Assembly (NCBI RefSeq): GCF_900110275.1
Contig: NZ_FODC01000002.1
Coordinates: 744,001-808,000 of the forward strand
DNA: 64,000 nt
Direction: 5' to 3'
Source of the DNA: Duganella sp. CF517
Lineage (GTDB): Bacteria > Pseudomonadota > Gammaproteobacteria > Burkholderiales > Burkholderiaceae_D
The position numbers were made by a program, and so were the translations under genes. This document shows, piece after piece, positions 35,133-44,498 of the stretch (position 1 is the first letter of the stretch; the number at the start of each line of letters is the position of its first letter). The notes under the pieces are model-generated. The model made no database searches and was not told the origin of the DNA. It saw only the letters and a program-made list of their open reading frames with translations.

Positions 35133-36356
35133 ATGAAAACATTGAACCATCTCGCACTAACGGCCGCGCTGACACTGACCGCGCCGTCGTATGCCGCCGA
35201 CCCATCGGGTGGCTGGACCACCAGTTGGTACGCCAGCCCGCAAGCCGCCTGGGGAGCGGATTTCCCGCTGCCGACCGGTGTTCCGGCCGCGCTGGAACGG
35301 CAAACGGTCCGCGAAACCGCGCGCATCAGCGCCGGTGGAACGCGCGTGCGCATCGTGCTGTCGAACCGCTACGGCCAGCGGCCCATCGTCATCGGAGAAG
35401 CGCGCGTCGCCCGCGCCGGTGCTCCGGCCGATGCCGCGCTGGCGCTGTCCTTCGGCGGCAAGCCCGCCGCCGTCATCCCTGCCGGGTCGCCGCTGATCAG
35501 CGATCCGGTCGACCTGCGCGTGGACGCGCTCGAAAAGCTGACGGTCGGCGTGTACCTGCCGCAGGCGACGCCGTTGAACACCTTCCATTGGGGCGCGCAG
35601 CAGACCGCCGATATCGTCGACGGCAACGCCGTGCGAGCGGCGACGCCGAAGGATGCGCAAGCGATGCATGGCCGCGCGCTGCTCAGCGCCATCCTGGTCG
35701 ACGCGTCCGGAGGCAAAGGCGCGGTGGCGGTGCTGGGAGACTCCATCACCGACGGCAACGGCTCGACACCGGACGGCGACCGGCGCTGGCCGGATTATCT
35801 GGCCGCCCGTTTGAGCGCCGACGGCGTCGCCGTGGTCAACGCCGGCATCTCCGGCGCGCGGTTACTGGGCGACCGCATGGGCGTCAACGCCGCCGCGCGC
35901 TTCGAGCAGGATGTATTGGGTCAGCCAGGCGTGAAGGCTGTCGTGGTGCTGTTGGGGATTAATGACATCGGCTGGCCGCAAAGCGCCTTCGCGCCGGACG
36001 AGCCGCCGATGCGGGCCGAGCGCATGATCGCCGTGTATCGGCAGTTGATCGCGCAGGCGCGCGTGCGCGGCGTGCGTATCGTTGGCGCCACGCTGTTGCC
36101 GTTCGAAGGGGCGCTGCATGGCACGCCGTTGAAGGGCTATTACACGCCGGCGAAGGACGCGGTGCGGCGCGAGGTCAATCGATGGATAAGGGACGGCGGG
36201 GAGTTCGACGCGGTGGTCGATTTTGACAAGGCACTGCGCGATCCGGCGCGGCCGGCGCGCATGCTGCCGCGCTACGACAGTGGCGACCACCTGCATCCCG
36301 GCGACGCGGGATACGAGGCGATGGCCAACGAAGTGGCGGCGGACGTATTACCGTAA
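35133..36356 (+). CDS. Secreted SGNH/GDSL-family hydrolase
   Basis: The 407-aa exported protein has a signal peptide (MKTLNHLALTAALTLTAPSYA) and an N-terminal beta-rich accessory domain (about 25-200). The SGNH hydrolase domain follows, with block I GDSITDG, Gly block NAGISGARL, block III LGINDIG and block V DHLHPGDAGY. Catalytic Ser, Asp and His are all present. Such proteins act on esters, polysaccharide acetyl groups or lipids; the substrate is unknown. ATG 35133 is preferred, with AGGAG at 35123-35127. The divergent LysR gene is the likely regulator. Confidence 0.88.
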   Translation: MKTLNHLALTAALTLTAPSYAADPSGGWTTSWYASPQAAWGADFPLPTGVPAALERQTVRETARISAGGTRVRIVLSNRYGQRPIVIGEARVARAGAPADAALALSFGGKPAAVIPAGSPLISDPVDLRVDALEKLTVGVYLPQATPLNTFHWGAQQTADIVDGNAVRAATPKDAQAMHGRALLSAILVDASGGKGAVAVLGDSITDGNGSTPDGDRRWPDYLAARLSADGVAVVNAGISGARLLGDRMGVNAAARFEQDVLGQPGVKAVVVLLGINDIGWPQSAFAPDEPPMRAERMIAVYRQLIAQARVRGVRIVGATLLPFEGALHGTPLKGYYTPAKDAVRREVNRWIRDGGEFDAVVDFDKALRDPARPARMLPRYDSGDHLHPGDAGYEAMANEVAADVLP

Positions 36357-36361
36357 TCGGA

Positions 36362-38239
36362 TCAACCGTTGCTGACCACCAGACGCGGCTCGTCACCGGC
36401 GCTGTCGAAGCGTTTCTTGATCGACGCGGTGATGCCCGCCCCATCCAGGCCCACGCTGGCGAGCAGCTTGACCGGATCGCCATGGTCGATGAACTTGTCC
36501 GGCAAACCAAGCATCAGCACCGGCTTGACGATGCCCTCGGCGGCCAGCGCCTCGGCCACGGCCGAACCGGCGCCGCCCATGATCGCGCCCTCTTCCACCG
36601 TCACCAGGTAATCGTGGTCGGCGGCCAGCTGCTTGACCAGCTCCACGTCCAGCGGCTTGACGAAGCGCATGTTGGCGACGGTCGCGTCGAGCGTCTCGCC
36701 GGCCGCCAGCGACGGCGTCACCATCGAACCGAACGCCAGGATCGCGATCTTCTGCCCTTTGCGCTTGATCTCGCCCTTGCCGATTTCGATCGTCGTCAGC
36801 TCCGGCTTGATGGCCGCGCCGATGCCGGCGCCGCGCGGATAGCGGATCGCCGCCGGTCCCTTGTACTGGTAGCCGGTGGTGAGCATCTGGCGGCATTCGT
36901 TTTCGTCCGACGCGGCCATGACGACCATGTTCGGAATGCAGCGCAGGTAAGCGAGATCGTAATTGCCCGCGTGCGTGGCGCCGTCGGCGCCGACCAGGCC
37001 CGCGCGGTCCAGCGCGAACGTCACGTCCAGGTTTTGCAGCGCGACGTCGTGGATCAGCTGATCGTAGGCGCGCTGCAGGAAGGTCGAATAAATCGCCACC
37101 ACCGGCTTCATGTCCTCGCACGCCAGGCCGGCGCCGAAGGTCACCGCGTGCTGCTCGGCGATGCCGACGTCGAAGTAGCGGTCCGGGTATTCCTGCTCGA
37201 AGCGCACCATGCCGGAACCTTCGCGCATGGCCGGCGTGATGCCGACCAGCCGCTTGTCGGCGGCCGCCATGTCGCACAGCCAGTTGCCGAAGACGTCGGT
37301 GTAGGTCATTTTGCCGGGAGCGACCGCCGGCTTGATGCCCTCGGCCGGATTGAACTTGCCGGGACCGTGGTACAGGGTCGGCTCGGCCTCGGCCAGCTTG
37401 TAGCCCTGGCCCTTCTTGGTCACCACGTGCAGGAACTGCGGTCCCTTGAGCTGCTTGATGTTTTGCAGCGTCGGGATCAGCGAGTCCAGATCGTGGCCGT
37501 CGATCGGGCCGATGTAGTTGAAGCCGAATTCCTCGAACATCGTGGCCGGCACCACCATGCCCTTGGCATGTTCCTCCAGCCGCTTGGCCAGTTCCAGCAC
37601 GGGGCCCGGCAGCACCGACTTGCCGACGTTCTTGGCGGCGGCGTAGAACTGCCCCGACATCAGGCGCGCCAGGTAGCGGTTCAAGGCGCCGACCGGCGGC
37701 GAGATCGACATGTCGTTGTCGTTGAGGATGACCAGCAGGTTGACGTCGTCCTGCACGCCGGCGTTGTTGAGCGCTTCGAACGCCATGCCGGCGGTCATCG
37801 AGCCGTCGCCGATGACGGCGATCGCGTGGCGCTGTTCGCCCTTGATCTTGGCCGCCTGCGCCATGCCCAGCGCGGCCGAAATCGACGTCGACGAGTGCGC
37901 GGTGCCGAAGGTGTCGTACTCGCTCTCGTCGCGCTTGGGGAAGCCGGAGATGCCGTTCAGCTGGCGCAGGGTGTGCATGCGCTCGCGCCGGCCGGTGAGG
38001 ATCTTGTGCGAGTACGTCTGATGGCCGACGTCCCAGACGATGCGGTCGTGCGGCGTGTTGAACACGTAGTGCAGCGCCACGGTCAGTTCGACGGTGCCGA
38101 GATTGGACGACAGGTGGCCGCCGGTCTTGGAGACCGAATCGAGCAGGTAGGCGCGCAGTTCGTGCGCCAGCGGCGTCAGTTGGGTGTACGCCAGTTTGCG
38201 CACATCGGCCGGGGAATCTATATTTTGTAGCAAGTTCAT
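36362..38239 (-). CDS. dxs: 1-deoxy-D-xylulose-5-phosphate synthase
   Basis: The 625-aa thiamine-diphosphate transketolase-like enzyme has the ThDP motif [18 protein letters not shown] with DNDMS, an N-terminal [15 protein letters not shown] region, and the pyrimidine-domain glutamate in [14 protein letters not shown]. It condenses pyruvate and glyceraldehyde-3-phosphate, the first step of the MEP isoprenoid pathway. It starts immediately after the ispA stop and is third in the xseB-ispA-dxs operon. Its cofactor may come from the thi operon at 58-62.5 kb. Confidence 0.97.
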   Translation of the reverse strand: MNLLQNIDSPADVRKLAYTQLTPLAHELRAYLLDSVSKTGGHLSSNLGTVELTVALHYVFNTPHDRIVWDVGHQTYSHKILTGRRERMHTLRQLNGISGFPKRDESEYDTFGTAHSSTSISAALGMAQAAKIKGEQRHAIAVIGDGSMTAGMAFEALNNAGVQDDVNLLVILNDNDMSISPPVGALNRYLARLMSGQFYAAAKNVGKSVLPGPVLELAKRLEEHAKGMVVPATMFEEFGFNYIGPIDGHDLDSLIPTLQNIKQLKGPQFLHVVTKKGQGYKLAEAEPTLYHGPGKFNPAEGIKPAVAPGKMTYTDVFGNWLCDMAAADKRLVGITPAMREGSGMVRFEQEYPDRYFDVGIAEQHAVTFGAGLACEDMKPVVAIYSTFLQRAYDQLIHDVALQNLDVTFALDRAGLVGADGATHAGNYDLAYLRCIPNMVVMAASDENECRQMLTTGYQYKGPAAIRYPRGAGIGAAIKPELTTIEIGKGEIKRKGQKIAILAFGSMVTPSLAAGETLDATVANMRFVKPLDVELVKQLAADHDYLVTVEEGAIMGGAGSAVAEALAAEGIVKPVLMLGLPDKFIDHGDPVKLLASVGLDGAGITASIKKRFDSAGDEPRLVVSNG

Positions 38240-39130
38240 TTATGCCTTCCGCTGCACGATCAAATCCGCGAGTTCGCGTAACCGCAGAGCTTTGTCTCCG
38301 AACGGCGCGAGCGCTGCGTGCGCATCGAGCCGCAATGTTTGCGCCAGCGCGCGCGACGGTTCCAGACCCAGTATCGACACGTAGGTCGGCTTGTTGTCGG
38401 CCGCGTCCTTGCCGGCGGTCTTGCCCAGGGTGGCCGAATCGGCCGTGGCGTCGAGCACGTCGTCGACCACCTGGAACGCCAGGCCGATGGCGCGCGCGTA
38501 GGTGTTCAGCGCGGCCAGTTCGGCCTCGTCAAGATCCTTGCCGGCCAGCGCGCCAAGGATCACGGCGGCGCGCAGCAGCGCGCCGGTTTTCAGCTGGTGC
38601 ATCCGCTCCAGCTGCGCCAGCGTCAGGCTCAGGCCGACGCTGTCGAGATCGATCGCCTGGCCGCCGCACATGCCGGCCGAGCCGGAGGCGTGCGCCAGCA
38701 GGCGCAGCATCGCCACCTGGCGCGACGCCGGCACCCCGGACGCCTCCGACAGCACCAGGAAGGCCTGCGATTGCAGCGCGTCGCCGACCAGCAGCGCGGT
38801 CGCTTCGTCGTAGGCGACGTGCACCGTCGGCTTGCCCCGGCGCAGCGCGTCGTCGTCCATGCACGGCATGTCGTCGTGCACCAGCGAATAGGCGTGGATC
38901 ATTTCGACGGCGGCGGCCGCGCGCGCCAGCATTGCCGGGTCGGCGTCGAACAGCGCGCCGGCCGCGTACACCAGCAGCGGGCGCACGCGCTTGCCGCCGC
39001 CGAGCAGCGCATAGCGCATGGCGTCGTGCAGCTTGGCCGGCAGCGTCGCCGCGGCGGGCAGAAAACCGGATAAATCGTTCTCGGACCCGGCTTGGACGGT
39101 CTTCATCCAGTCGTCGAAGGCGCCGCTCAT
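38240..39130 (-). CDS. ispA: Farnesyl diphosphate synthase
   Basis: The 296-aa short-chain prenyl transferase has the first aspartate motif DDMPCMDDD, the GGKRVRPLLVY box, the second motif FQVVDDVLD and the KLHDAMRYALLGG N-terminus. It makes FPP, the precursor for CtaB, UbiA substrates and undecaprenyl carriers. Its ATG overlaps the xseB stop by 4 bp (ATGA) and its stop directly abuts dxs. Confidence 0.96.
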   Translation of the reverse strand: MSGAFDDWMKTVQAGSENDLSGFLPAAATLPAKLHDAMRYALLGGGKRVRPLLVYAAGALFDADPAMLARAAAAVEMIHAYSLVHDDMPCMDDDALRRGKPTVHVAYDEATALLVGDALQSQAFLVLSEASGVPASRQVAMLRLLAHASGSAGMCGGQAIDLDSVGLSLTLAQLERMHQLKTGALLRAAVILGALAGKDLDEAELAALNTYARAIGLAFQVVDDVLDATADSATLGKTAGKDAADNKPTYVSILGLEPSRALAQTLRLDAHAALAPFGDKALRLRELADLIVQRKA

Positions 39131-39384
39131 TGTTCCGCCTCGCCGGTCTCCGCGAACGGCTTGAGCATGTCGCCCTCGAGCACCTTGACCTGGGATTCGA
39201 CTTTTTCGAGCTGGGCGGCGCAGAACTTGACCAGCTCCGAGCCGCGCGCATAGGCGGCCACCGACGCGTCGAGCGGCAGTTGCCCTGCTTCCATTTGCGC
39301 GACCAGGGTTGCCAGCTCCGCCATCGCTTCTTCGAACGAGACGGGGGCGGCGGCGGTCGCGTCGGCGGTTAATTTCTTAGACAT
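39127..39384 (-). CDS. xseB: Exodeoxyribonuclease VII small subunit
   Basis: The 85-aa protein has the conserved XseB core SFEEAMAELATLVAQMEAGQ and LPLDASVAAYARGSELV, then a coiled-coil helix with KVLEGD. It forms exonuclease VII with XseA, not present in this window. ATG 39384 is chosen; a GTG two codons upstream is possible. It leads the operon xseB-ispA-dxs, a widely conserved order. Confidence 0.95.
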   Translation of the reverse strand: MSKKLTADATAAAPVSFEEAMAELATLVAQMEAGQLPLDASVAAYARGSELVKFCAAQLEKVESQVKVLEGDMLKPFAETGEAEQ

Positions 39385-39742
39385 AGTCACTCAGGCTTCA
39401 AGGGCAAACTTCAGGGCTCATTCCAGGCTAACTTGCGGTTAACAATACCCGCCAGCGCAGTGTAGCCCGTTATTTTAGAACAAACCACCTTCTCCGGTGG
39501 AACTATAGCGGCCGCACCGGCGGCGGACTATGGATTTTATCGCAATCGACCCCATATCCAGTGTCTGCATGTATTTGTTACAAGTTTTTGCACACAAAAC
39601 GAGCACTGCAGTCTGTCGGCAGGGAACGAAAGGCGCTATAATCGCCGGTTCTGTCCGAAATACCATTTTCAACGAACTTGAATTCAGGTCTTTACGGATT
39701 CTGTCTCTCTTTGGTTTGATGTACATATTAAGGGGGGTTGGG
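39385..39742 (+). promoter_or_regulatory. 358-bp intergenic region with probable promoter of the Rieske oxygenase gene
   Basis: No gene is recognised here; the sequence is AT-rich relative to its surroundings. TATAAT at 39637-39642 is a good -10 element, with only a weak -35 match 17 bp upstream. It serves the rightward gene at 39743, leaving about a 95-nt leader. AGGGGGG at 39731-39737 is the ribosome-binding site. A small hairpin CCACC / GGTGG near 39487-39502 may lie in the xseB leader. Confidence 0.4.
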
Positions 39743-40852
39743 ATGTCCGATCTGGGTACCCACGCCAAGCTGGCGCGTCCACACGCGCAACTGCCGGTAA
39801 ACGTCTACTTCGACGAAGCGCTGTTGCAGCGTGAAATGCAGCAATTATTCCAGGCCGGTCCGCGCTACGTCGGACACGAACTGATGGTGCCGAACGTCGG
39901 CGACTTTGCCACCCTCGTTTCCGAAAACGAAGGGCGTATGCTGGTGCGCAACGCAAACGGCCTCGAACTGCTGTCCAACGTCTGCCGCCACCGCCAGGCG
40001 CTGATGTTCAACGGCCGCGGCAACGCCAACAACATCGTCTGCCCGCTGCACCGCTGGACCTACGACCTCAAGGGCGAGTTGATCGGCGCGCCGCACTTCG
40101 CCGAGACGCCGTGCCTGAACCTGCCCAAGACGCAACTGCAAAGCTGGAACGGCCTGCTGTTCGAGCAAAACGGCTACAACGTCATGGACAAGCTCAAGAA
40201 CCTGTCGGTGACGGGCGACCTGGATTTTTCCGGCTACATGTTCGACCACGCCGAAGTGCAGGTCTGCAACTACAACTGGAAGACCTTCATCGAGGTCTAC
40301 CTGGAGGACTACCACGTCGAGCCGTTCCACCCGGGCCTGGGCGGCTTTGTCAGCTGCGACGACCTGCGCTGGGAATTCGGCCGCGACTACAGCGTGCAGA
40401 CCGTCGGCGTCAACAAGGGCTTGCTCAAGTCCGGTTCCGAGATCTACAAGCGCTGGCAGGAGCAGGTGCTCAAGTTCCGCGGCGGCGAGCCGCCGCCGTA
40501 CGGCGCCATCTGGCTGACGCTGTACCCGAACATCATGGTCGAGTGGTATCCGCACGTGCTGATCGTCTCGACCCTGTGGCCGGACGGCCCGCAGCGCACC
40601 CGCAACGTGGTGGAGTTCTACTACCCCGAGGAAATCGTGCTGTTCGAGCGCGAGTTCATCGAGGCCGAGCGCGCCGCCTACATGGAAACCGTGGCCGAGG
40701 ACGACGAGATCGCGCTGCGCATGGACGCCGGCCGCAAGGCCCTGTTCGAGCGCGGCACCAGCGACGCCGGCCCCTACCAGTCGCCGATGGAAGACGGCAT
40801 GCAGCACTTCCACGAATGGTATCGCGCCAACATAAACATATCGGCGGCCTAG
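39743..40852 (+). CDS. Rieske-type aromatic ring-hydroxylating oxygenase, alpha subunit
   Basis: The 369-aa protein has the Rieske 2Fe-2S ligands NVCRHRQ and CPLHRW (CxH...CxxH) near residues 75-100. The catalytic domain has the mononuclear iron histidines in EDYHVEPFHPG. It should oxygenate an aromatic or related ring. No reductase, ferredoxin or beta subunit gene is adjacent, so it must borrow electrons from elsewhere. ATG 39743 follows the strong AGGGGGG site; the longer open frame upstream covers the promoter region. Two transporter/sulfur genes follow; the substrate is unknown. Confidence 0.85.
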   Translation: MSDLGTHAKLARPHAQLPVNVYFDEALLQREMQQLFQAGPRYVGHELMVPNVGDFATLVSENEGRMLVRNANGLELLSNVCRHRQALMFNGRGNANNIVCPLHRWTYDLKGELIGAPHFAETPCLNLPKTQLQSWNGLLFEQNGYNVMDKLKNLSVTGDLDFSGYMFDHAEVQVCNYNWKTFIEVYLEDYHVEPFHPGLGGFVSCDDLRWEFGRDYSVQTVGVNKGLLKSGSEIYKRWQEQVLKFRGGEPPPYGAIWLTLYPNIMVEWYPHVLIVSTLWPDGPQRTRNVVEFYYPEEIVLFEREFIEAERAAYMETVAEDDEIALRMDAGRKALFERGTSDAGPYQSPMEDGMQHFHEWYRANINISAA

Positions 40853-40878
40853 CGCCGCTCACCGGAAACAGGAATCAG

Positions 40879-41802
40879 ATGCAGTCACTTTGGATGTTGT
40901 TCGCAAGCTTCATGTTCGCCATCATGGGGGTGTGCGTGAAGCTGGCCTCCGAAGAATTCTCGACATCTGAAATGGTCATGTACCGGGGCATCGTCGGCGT
41001 CGTCGTGCTGGCGGTGATCATCCGCATGCAGGGCGGCAGCTTCCGCACGACGATGCCGATGGCGCACTTCTGGCGCTGCCTGATCGGCGTCGTCTCGCTG
41101 TGGCTGTGGTACTACTCGATCGCCAACCTGCCGCTGGCCACCGCCATGACCTTGAACTACCTGTCGCCGATCTGGATCGCCGTCTGGCTGTTCGCGATGG
41201 GCTGGTGGCACGCCAAAAACCAGGTCAAATGGCCGCTGCTGGTGGCCGTGGCGATGAGTTTCGTCGGCGTCACGCTGCTGCTGCAACCGGCCTTCCACGC
41301 CAACCAGCTGGTGCCGGCGCTGATCGCGCTGTTCTCGAGCGTGCTGACGGCGATGGCCTACATGCAGGTGCGCAAGCTGGGCCTGGCCGGCGAACCGGAA
41401 AACCGCGTGGTGTTCTACTTCGCGGTGATGAACATCGTCGCCGGCGTGGCCGGCAATTACATTTTCGCGGGCGACAAGCCGGCCGTGTGGCATCCGATCA
41501 ACACGGCCCACGGCGCCCTGCTGCTGCTGGGCATCGGCGTATGCGCCACCAGCGCCCAGATCGCCATGACGCGCGCCTACCGCCTCGGCCAGACGCTGGT
41601 CGTCGCCAATCTGCAATATACCGGCATCGTGTTCTCCAGCATCTGGGGCGTGCTGGTGTTCGGCGACGTGTTCAGCTGGCACAGCTGGGCCGGCATCGCC
41701 ATCATTCTGGCGTCGGGCGTGGCCGCGACGTTCTACAATACCCGCAACACCGAACGCGGTAAGGCCATCGCCAATACCGACCCGATCGCCAGCGAAGTTT
41801 AA
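40879..41802 (+). CDS. EamA/DMT family permease
   Basis: The 307-aa protein has about ten hydrophobic helices in two EamA repeats (first MLFASFMFAIMGVCVKLAS, second ALLLLGIGVCATSAQIAM), the drug/metabolite transporter layout. It lies 26 bp after the Rieske oxygenase and 12 bp before the sulfurtransferase gene. The substrate cannot be inferred; export of an oxygenase product is possible but speculative. Confidence 0.88.
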   Translation: MQSLWMLFASFMFAIMGVCVKLASEEFSTSEMVMYRGIVGVVVLAVIIRMQGGSFRTTMPMAHFWRCLIGVVSLWLWYYSIANLPLATAMTLNYLSPIWIAVWLFAMGWWHAKNQVKWPLLVAVAMSFVGVTLLLQPAFHANQLVPALIALFSSVLTAMAYMQVRKLGLAGEPENRVVFYFAVMNIVAGVAGNYIFAGDKPAVWHPINTAHGALLLLGIGVCATSAQIAMTRAYRLGQTLVVANLQYTGIVFSSIWGVLVFGDVFSWHSWAGIAIILASGVAATFYNTRNTERGKAIANTDPIASEV

Positions 41803-41814
41803 GGAGTCCGGACC

Positions 41815-42666
41815 ATGCACACCACGTTGATCAGCGCCGCCGACCTGTCCCAGCATTTGAACGATGGCAAATGGGTCATCCTCGATTGCCGGCACGACCT
41901 GATGAATCCGAACGCCGGCCGCGACGGCTTCGCCATCGGCCACATCCAGAACGCGCAGTTCGCCAATATCGACACCGACCTGTCCGGACCCAAGCTGGGC
42001 GCGGACGGCGGGTTCCACGGCCGCCATCCGCTGCCGGCGCGCGCCGCGCTGATCGCGACGCTGCGCGGCTGGGGCATCGACGACGACACCCAAGTGGTGG
42101 CGTACGACGCGCACGGCGGCATGTTCGCCGCGCGGCTGTGGTGGCTGCTGCGCTGGGTCGGCCATGCGGCGGTGGCGGTGCTCGACGGCGGCCTGGCCGC
42201 GTGGCAGTCGCAGGGCTTGCCGCTGGTGACAACGGTGGTCGCGCGCTCGGCCGGCACGATCGCCGACAAGCCGTCGCTGGCGCACACGGTGACGGTCGAC
42301 GACGTCGAGTCGAACCTGGTCACGCAGACGCGGGTGGTGGTAGACGCGCGCGCGGCGGACCGCTTCCGTGGCGAGAACGAGACCATCGATCCGGTCGGCG
42401 GCCACATCCCGGGCGCCAAGAACCGCTTCTTCAAGGACAACCTGACGCCGGACGGGCGCTTCAAGGACGCCGCGCAGTTGAAGCGGGAATTTTCGCCGCT
42501 GTTCGCGGCCGCGCCGCAGGCGATCATGCAGTGCGGTTCGGGCGTGACGGCCTGCCACAATTTGCTGGCGTTGGAGATCGCCGGCCTGCCCGGCGCGGCG
42601 CTGTACCCGGGATCGTGGAGCGAGTGGTGTTCGGATCCGGCGCGGCCGGTCGCGACTGGGGGCTAA
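41815..42666 (+). CDS. sseA: 3-mercaptopyruvate sulfurtransferase (two rhodanese domains)
   Basis: The 283-aa protein has two rhodanese domains: an inactive N-terminal one (ILDCRHDLMNP, GGFHGRHPLP) and a C-terminal one with the active-site loop MQCGSGVTACHN. The CGSGVTA loop is typical of mercaptopyruvate rather than thiosulfate sulfurtransferases. The stop overlaps by 4 bp the end of the converging toxin gene. Confidence 0.92.
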   Translation: MHTTLISAADLSQHLNDGKWVILDCRHDLMNPNAGRDGFAIGHIQNAQFANIDTDLSGPKLGADGGFHGRHPLPARAALIATLRGWGIDDDTQVVAYDAHGGMFAARLWWLLRWVGHAAVAVLDGGLAAWQSQGLPLVTTVVARSAGTIADKPSLAHTVTVDDVESNLVTQTRVVVDARAADRFRGENETIDPVGGHIPGAKNRFFKDNLTPDGRFKDAAQLKREFSPLFAAAPQAIMQCGSGVTACHNLLALEIAGLPGAALYPGSWSEWCSDPARPVATGG

Positions 42667-42974
42667 GGCTTACGACTGTGCCGCGCCCAACGAGTGATTC
42701 TGACTTCATTGCTCGCGATGTTGCACTCCAGAATATGCCCTGTTTTGGGCACAGCATATCGGCGACGGCCGGCACGAGTGGGAGTTCCTATCTCCGGCTG
42801 AGACGAAATTAAGAGGAGCGCCTTTTCTACGCGTTGGTCTACAAGTATCGAGGCCTGCCGGTCTTGGGCGGCAATATAGCTTATTGATTGAATTATTGAT
42901 TGAATATAGGCCTTGCGCGCACTGGGAAGCCAGCGCACAGAGTAATTAGTCCGCTTAGCGCCTTGGCTTGCCAT
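42663..42974 (-). CDS. ParE/RelE-like toxin of a type II toxin-antitoxin pair
   Basis: The 103-aa protein has the RelE/ParE fold pattern: an N-terminal strand and long helical pair (YSVRWLPSARKAYIQSIIQS), then late strands with GRRRYAVPKTGHILECNI and a final VRITRWARHSRKP. It starts at ATG 42974 inside the antitoxin gene (20-bp overlap); an in-frame TTG lies at 42983. ParE members poison gyrase and RelE members cut mRNA; which applies is unclear. It has visibly lower GC than the surrounding genes, including a repeated ATTGATTGA stretch, and ends within the last codons of sseA. Confidence 0.8.
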   Translation of the reverse strand: MASQGAKRTNYSVRWLPSARKAYIQSIIQSISYIAAQDRQASILVDQRVEKALLLISSQPEIGTPTRAGRRRYAVPKTGHILECNIASNEVRITRWARHSRKP

Positions 42975-43227
42975 GAATGGCAATCACTTTCTTGATATCC
43001 GCCATCACTTCCGCGTTGTCGATGCCAGCGTTGGACTTAAAGTACTGGTCGGCTTCCATGTCTGCGAGAATGCCCTCTTCGACGTCGTCGAAACCGTAGC
43101 GCCAGACATCCAGCCAGAGCTCATCGGCGCTAAGCTTAGCCATCACTGCCAACCGCTCCAGACGTGTACGGTCGGCATCAGAGAGCGCAGCAAGCGCCGC
43201 CAACTGCTTCGTCGATTTCAAATCCAT
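42955..43227 (-). CDS. Antitoxin upstream of the ParE-like toxin
   Basis: The 90-aa protein has an N-terminal DNA-binding-like part (ALAALSDADRTRLERLAVMA) and an acidic C-terminal tail (YGFDDVEEGILADMEADQYF) that would cover the toxin. ATG 43227 has an excellent AGGAGGA site just upstream. The gene overlaps the toxin start by 20 bp, which couples their translation. It is a clear paralogue of the relic at 43266. Confidence 0.8.
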   Translation of the reverse strand: MDLKSTKQLAALAALSDADRTRLERLAVMAKLSADELWLDVWRYGFDDVEEGILADMEADQYFKSNAGIDNAEVMADIKKVIAIHGKPRR

Positions 43228-43265
43228 ATCTCCTCCTGGCAATCGGCCAACCGAATGCGCGGACC

Positions 43266-43535
43266 CTACTTGGGCTTGGGACCACTATTCAAGATGCGCC
43301 ATGCTCGCTCCATTACTTCTTCGTGGGGTACCGTCCGACCGGCCGCGATATCCGCGTCAGCGGCTAAATCTGCTTCGACGCTCTCTTCAGTGTCTTCGAA
43401 CCCGTAAAGCCACACATCAGGCCATATGACCGCTGGACTGACGCCCGCGCGCGCAGCCAAACGCTCCAGGCGAGCGCGGTCTGCGGCCGACAGGGCCGCT
43501 AACGCTTGCGCCTGCTTCTTTTCCCTGGAGTTCGT
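43266..43535 (-). pseudogene. Decayed duplicate of the antitoxin, start region deleted
   Basis: The frame reads KKQAQALAALSAADRARLERLA...YGFEDTEESVEADLAADADI and ends GPKPK before TAG. It is about 85 residues and aligns along its whole length with the 42955 antitoxin. However, no start codon with a ribosome-binding site remains: compared with the intact gene, the segment holding AGGAGAT-ATG and the first codons is missing between CCAGG and AAGAAGCAG (around 43522). A nearby ATG at 43543 is in another frame and soon stops. A remote TTG is open in frame but lies in the ZIP gene end. No second toxin is present. Confidence 0.65.
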
Positions 43536-43597
43536 CCCGCCATGATACGCCGGGCGGCGCCGGCTGCAAACGCCTCGGCGCAAGCGGGACGTGTGGA

Positions 43598-44299
43598 TTA
43601 ATGGTTGCGGGTCAGGAACAGCACGATGGCGACGCCGGAGGCGATCAGCAGCACTTGCGGCACCGACTCGCGCAAGGTGGCGCGGCGCTGCATCTGCGGC
43701 ATCAGGTCGCTCACGGCGATGTAGATGAAGCCCGACGAGGCGAACACCAGCACATACGGAATCAGCTCGCTGGCGCGGTCCAGCGTGTAATAGCCCAGCA
43801 GGCCGCCGGCGATCGCCAGCAAACTGCACAGCAAATTGTAGACATACGCCCGCGTGCGCGAAAAACCGGCGTTGAGCAGCACGATGAAATCGCCGATTTC
43901 CTGCGGGATTTCGTGGGCGATGATGGCCAGCGCCGTCACCAGCCCCAGCTCCGGATTGGCCATGAAGGCGGCGGCGATCAGGATGCCGTCGGTGAAGTTG
44001 TGCATGCCGTCGCCGACCAGGATCATCCAGCCGGCCTTGCCGGCCTCGTGCTTGTCGTGGCCGTGATGGTGGTGGTGGCCGTCGCCCTCGTGGTGGTGCG
44101 AATGGCGCATGATGGCCAGTTTTTCCAGCAGGAAGAACGCCAGCAGGCCGGCCAGCAGGGTCGCGAACAGGCTGCGCGCGCTGGCGTGCGATTCGAACGC
44201 TTCCGGCAAGGCGTGCAGCAGCGAGGTCGACAGCATGATGCCGACCGACAGGCTGACCATGGGCTCGACCACCTTCGAAAGCAACGCAAACGAGAACAC
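43598..44299 (-). CDS. ZIP family divalent metal transporter
   Basis: The product has the ZIP layout: helices around LSVGIMLSTSLLHALPEAF, a His-rich cytoplasmic loop (HHEGDGHHHHHGHDKH), and the metal-site helices MHNFTDGILIAAAF and AIIAHEIPQEIGDF. It transports Zn2+, Fe2+ or similar ions. GTG 44299 is the only standard start, giving 233 aa, but it has no ribosome-binding site and cuts off the first helix. The frame continues upstream for 24 more codons to an ATC at 44371, encoding ILISILLATTLAGVVSIS, with AAGAGG seven bases before it. The true start is probably there. Confidence 0.85.
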   Translation of the reverse strand: MFSFALLSKVVEPMVSLSVGIMLSTSLLHALPEAFESHASARSLFATLLAGLLAFFLLEKLAIMRHSHHHEGDGHHHHHGHDKHEAGKAGWMILVGDGMHNFTDGILIAAAFMANPELGLVTALAIIAHEIPQEIGDFIVLLNAGFSRTRAYVYNLLCSLLAIAGGLLGYYTLDRASELIPYVLVFASSGFIYIAVSDLMPQMQRRATLRESVPQVLLIASGVAIVLFLTRNH

Positions 44300-44498
44300 G
44301 GCAGCGGCCGAAATGCTGACGACACCGGCTAGTGTGGTCGCCAGTAATATGGAGATGAGTATGGGATCGATGTTATAGCCTCTTGTACCTGGAGCCGTGC
44401 CGCTGCGCAGGCCGGGGGCGTTATTTTACCGCCCGGCACGCTTTCCTGCTCATTTTTGGCTAAAAACAGTTAAAACGGCGTGATCGGCCCCGTCCCGG

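Noticed and set aside
39530..39742. Longer N-terminus for the Rieske oxygenase
   Set aside because: The upstream part contains the TATAAT promoter and the ribosome-binding site; family proteins begin near ATG 39743.
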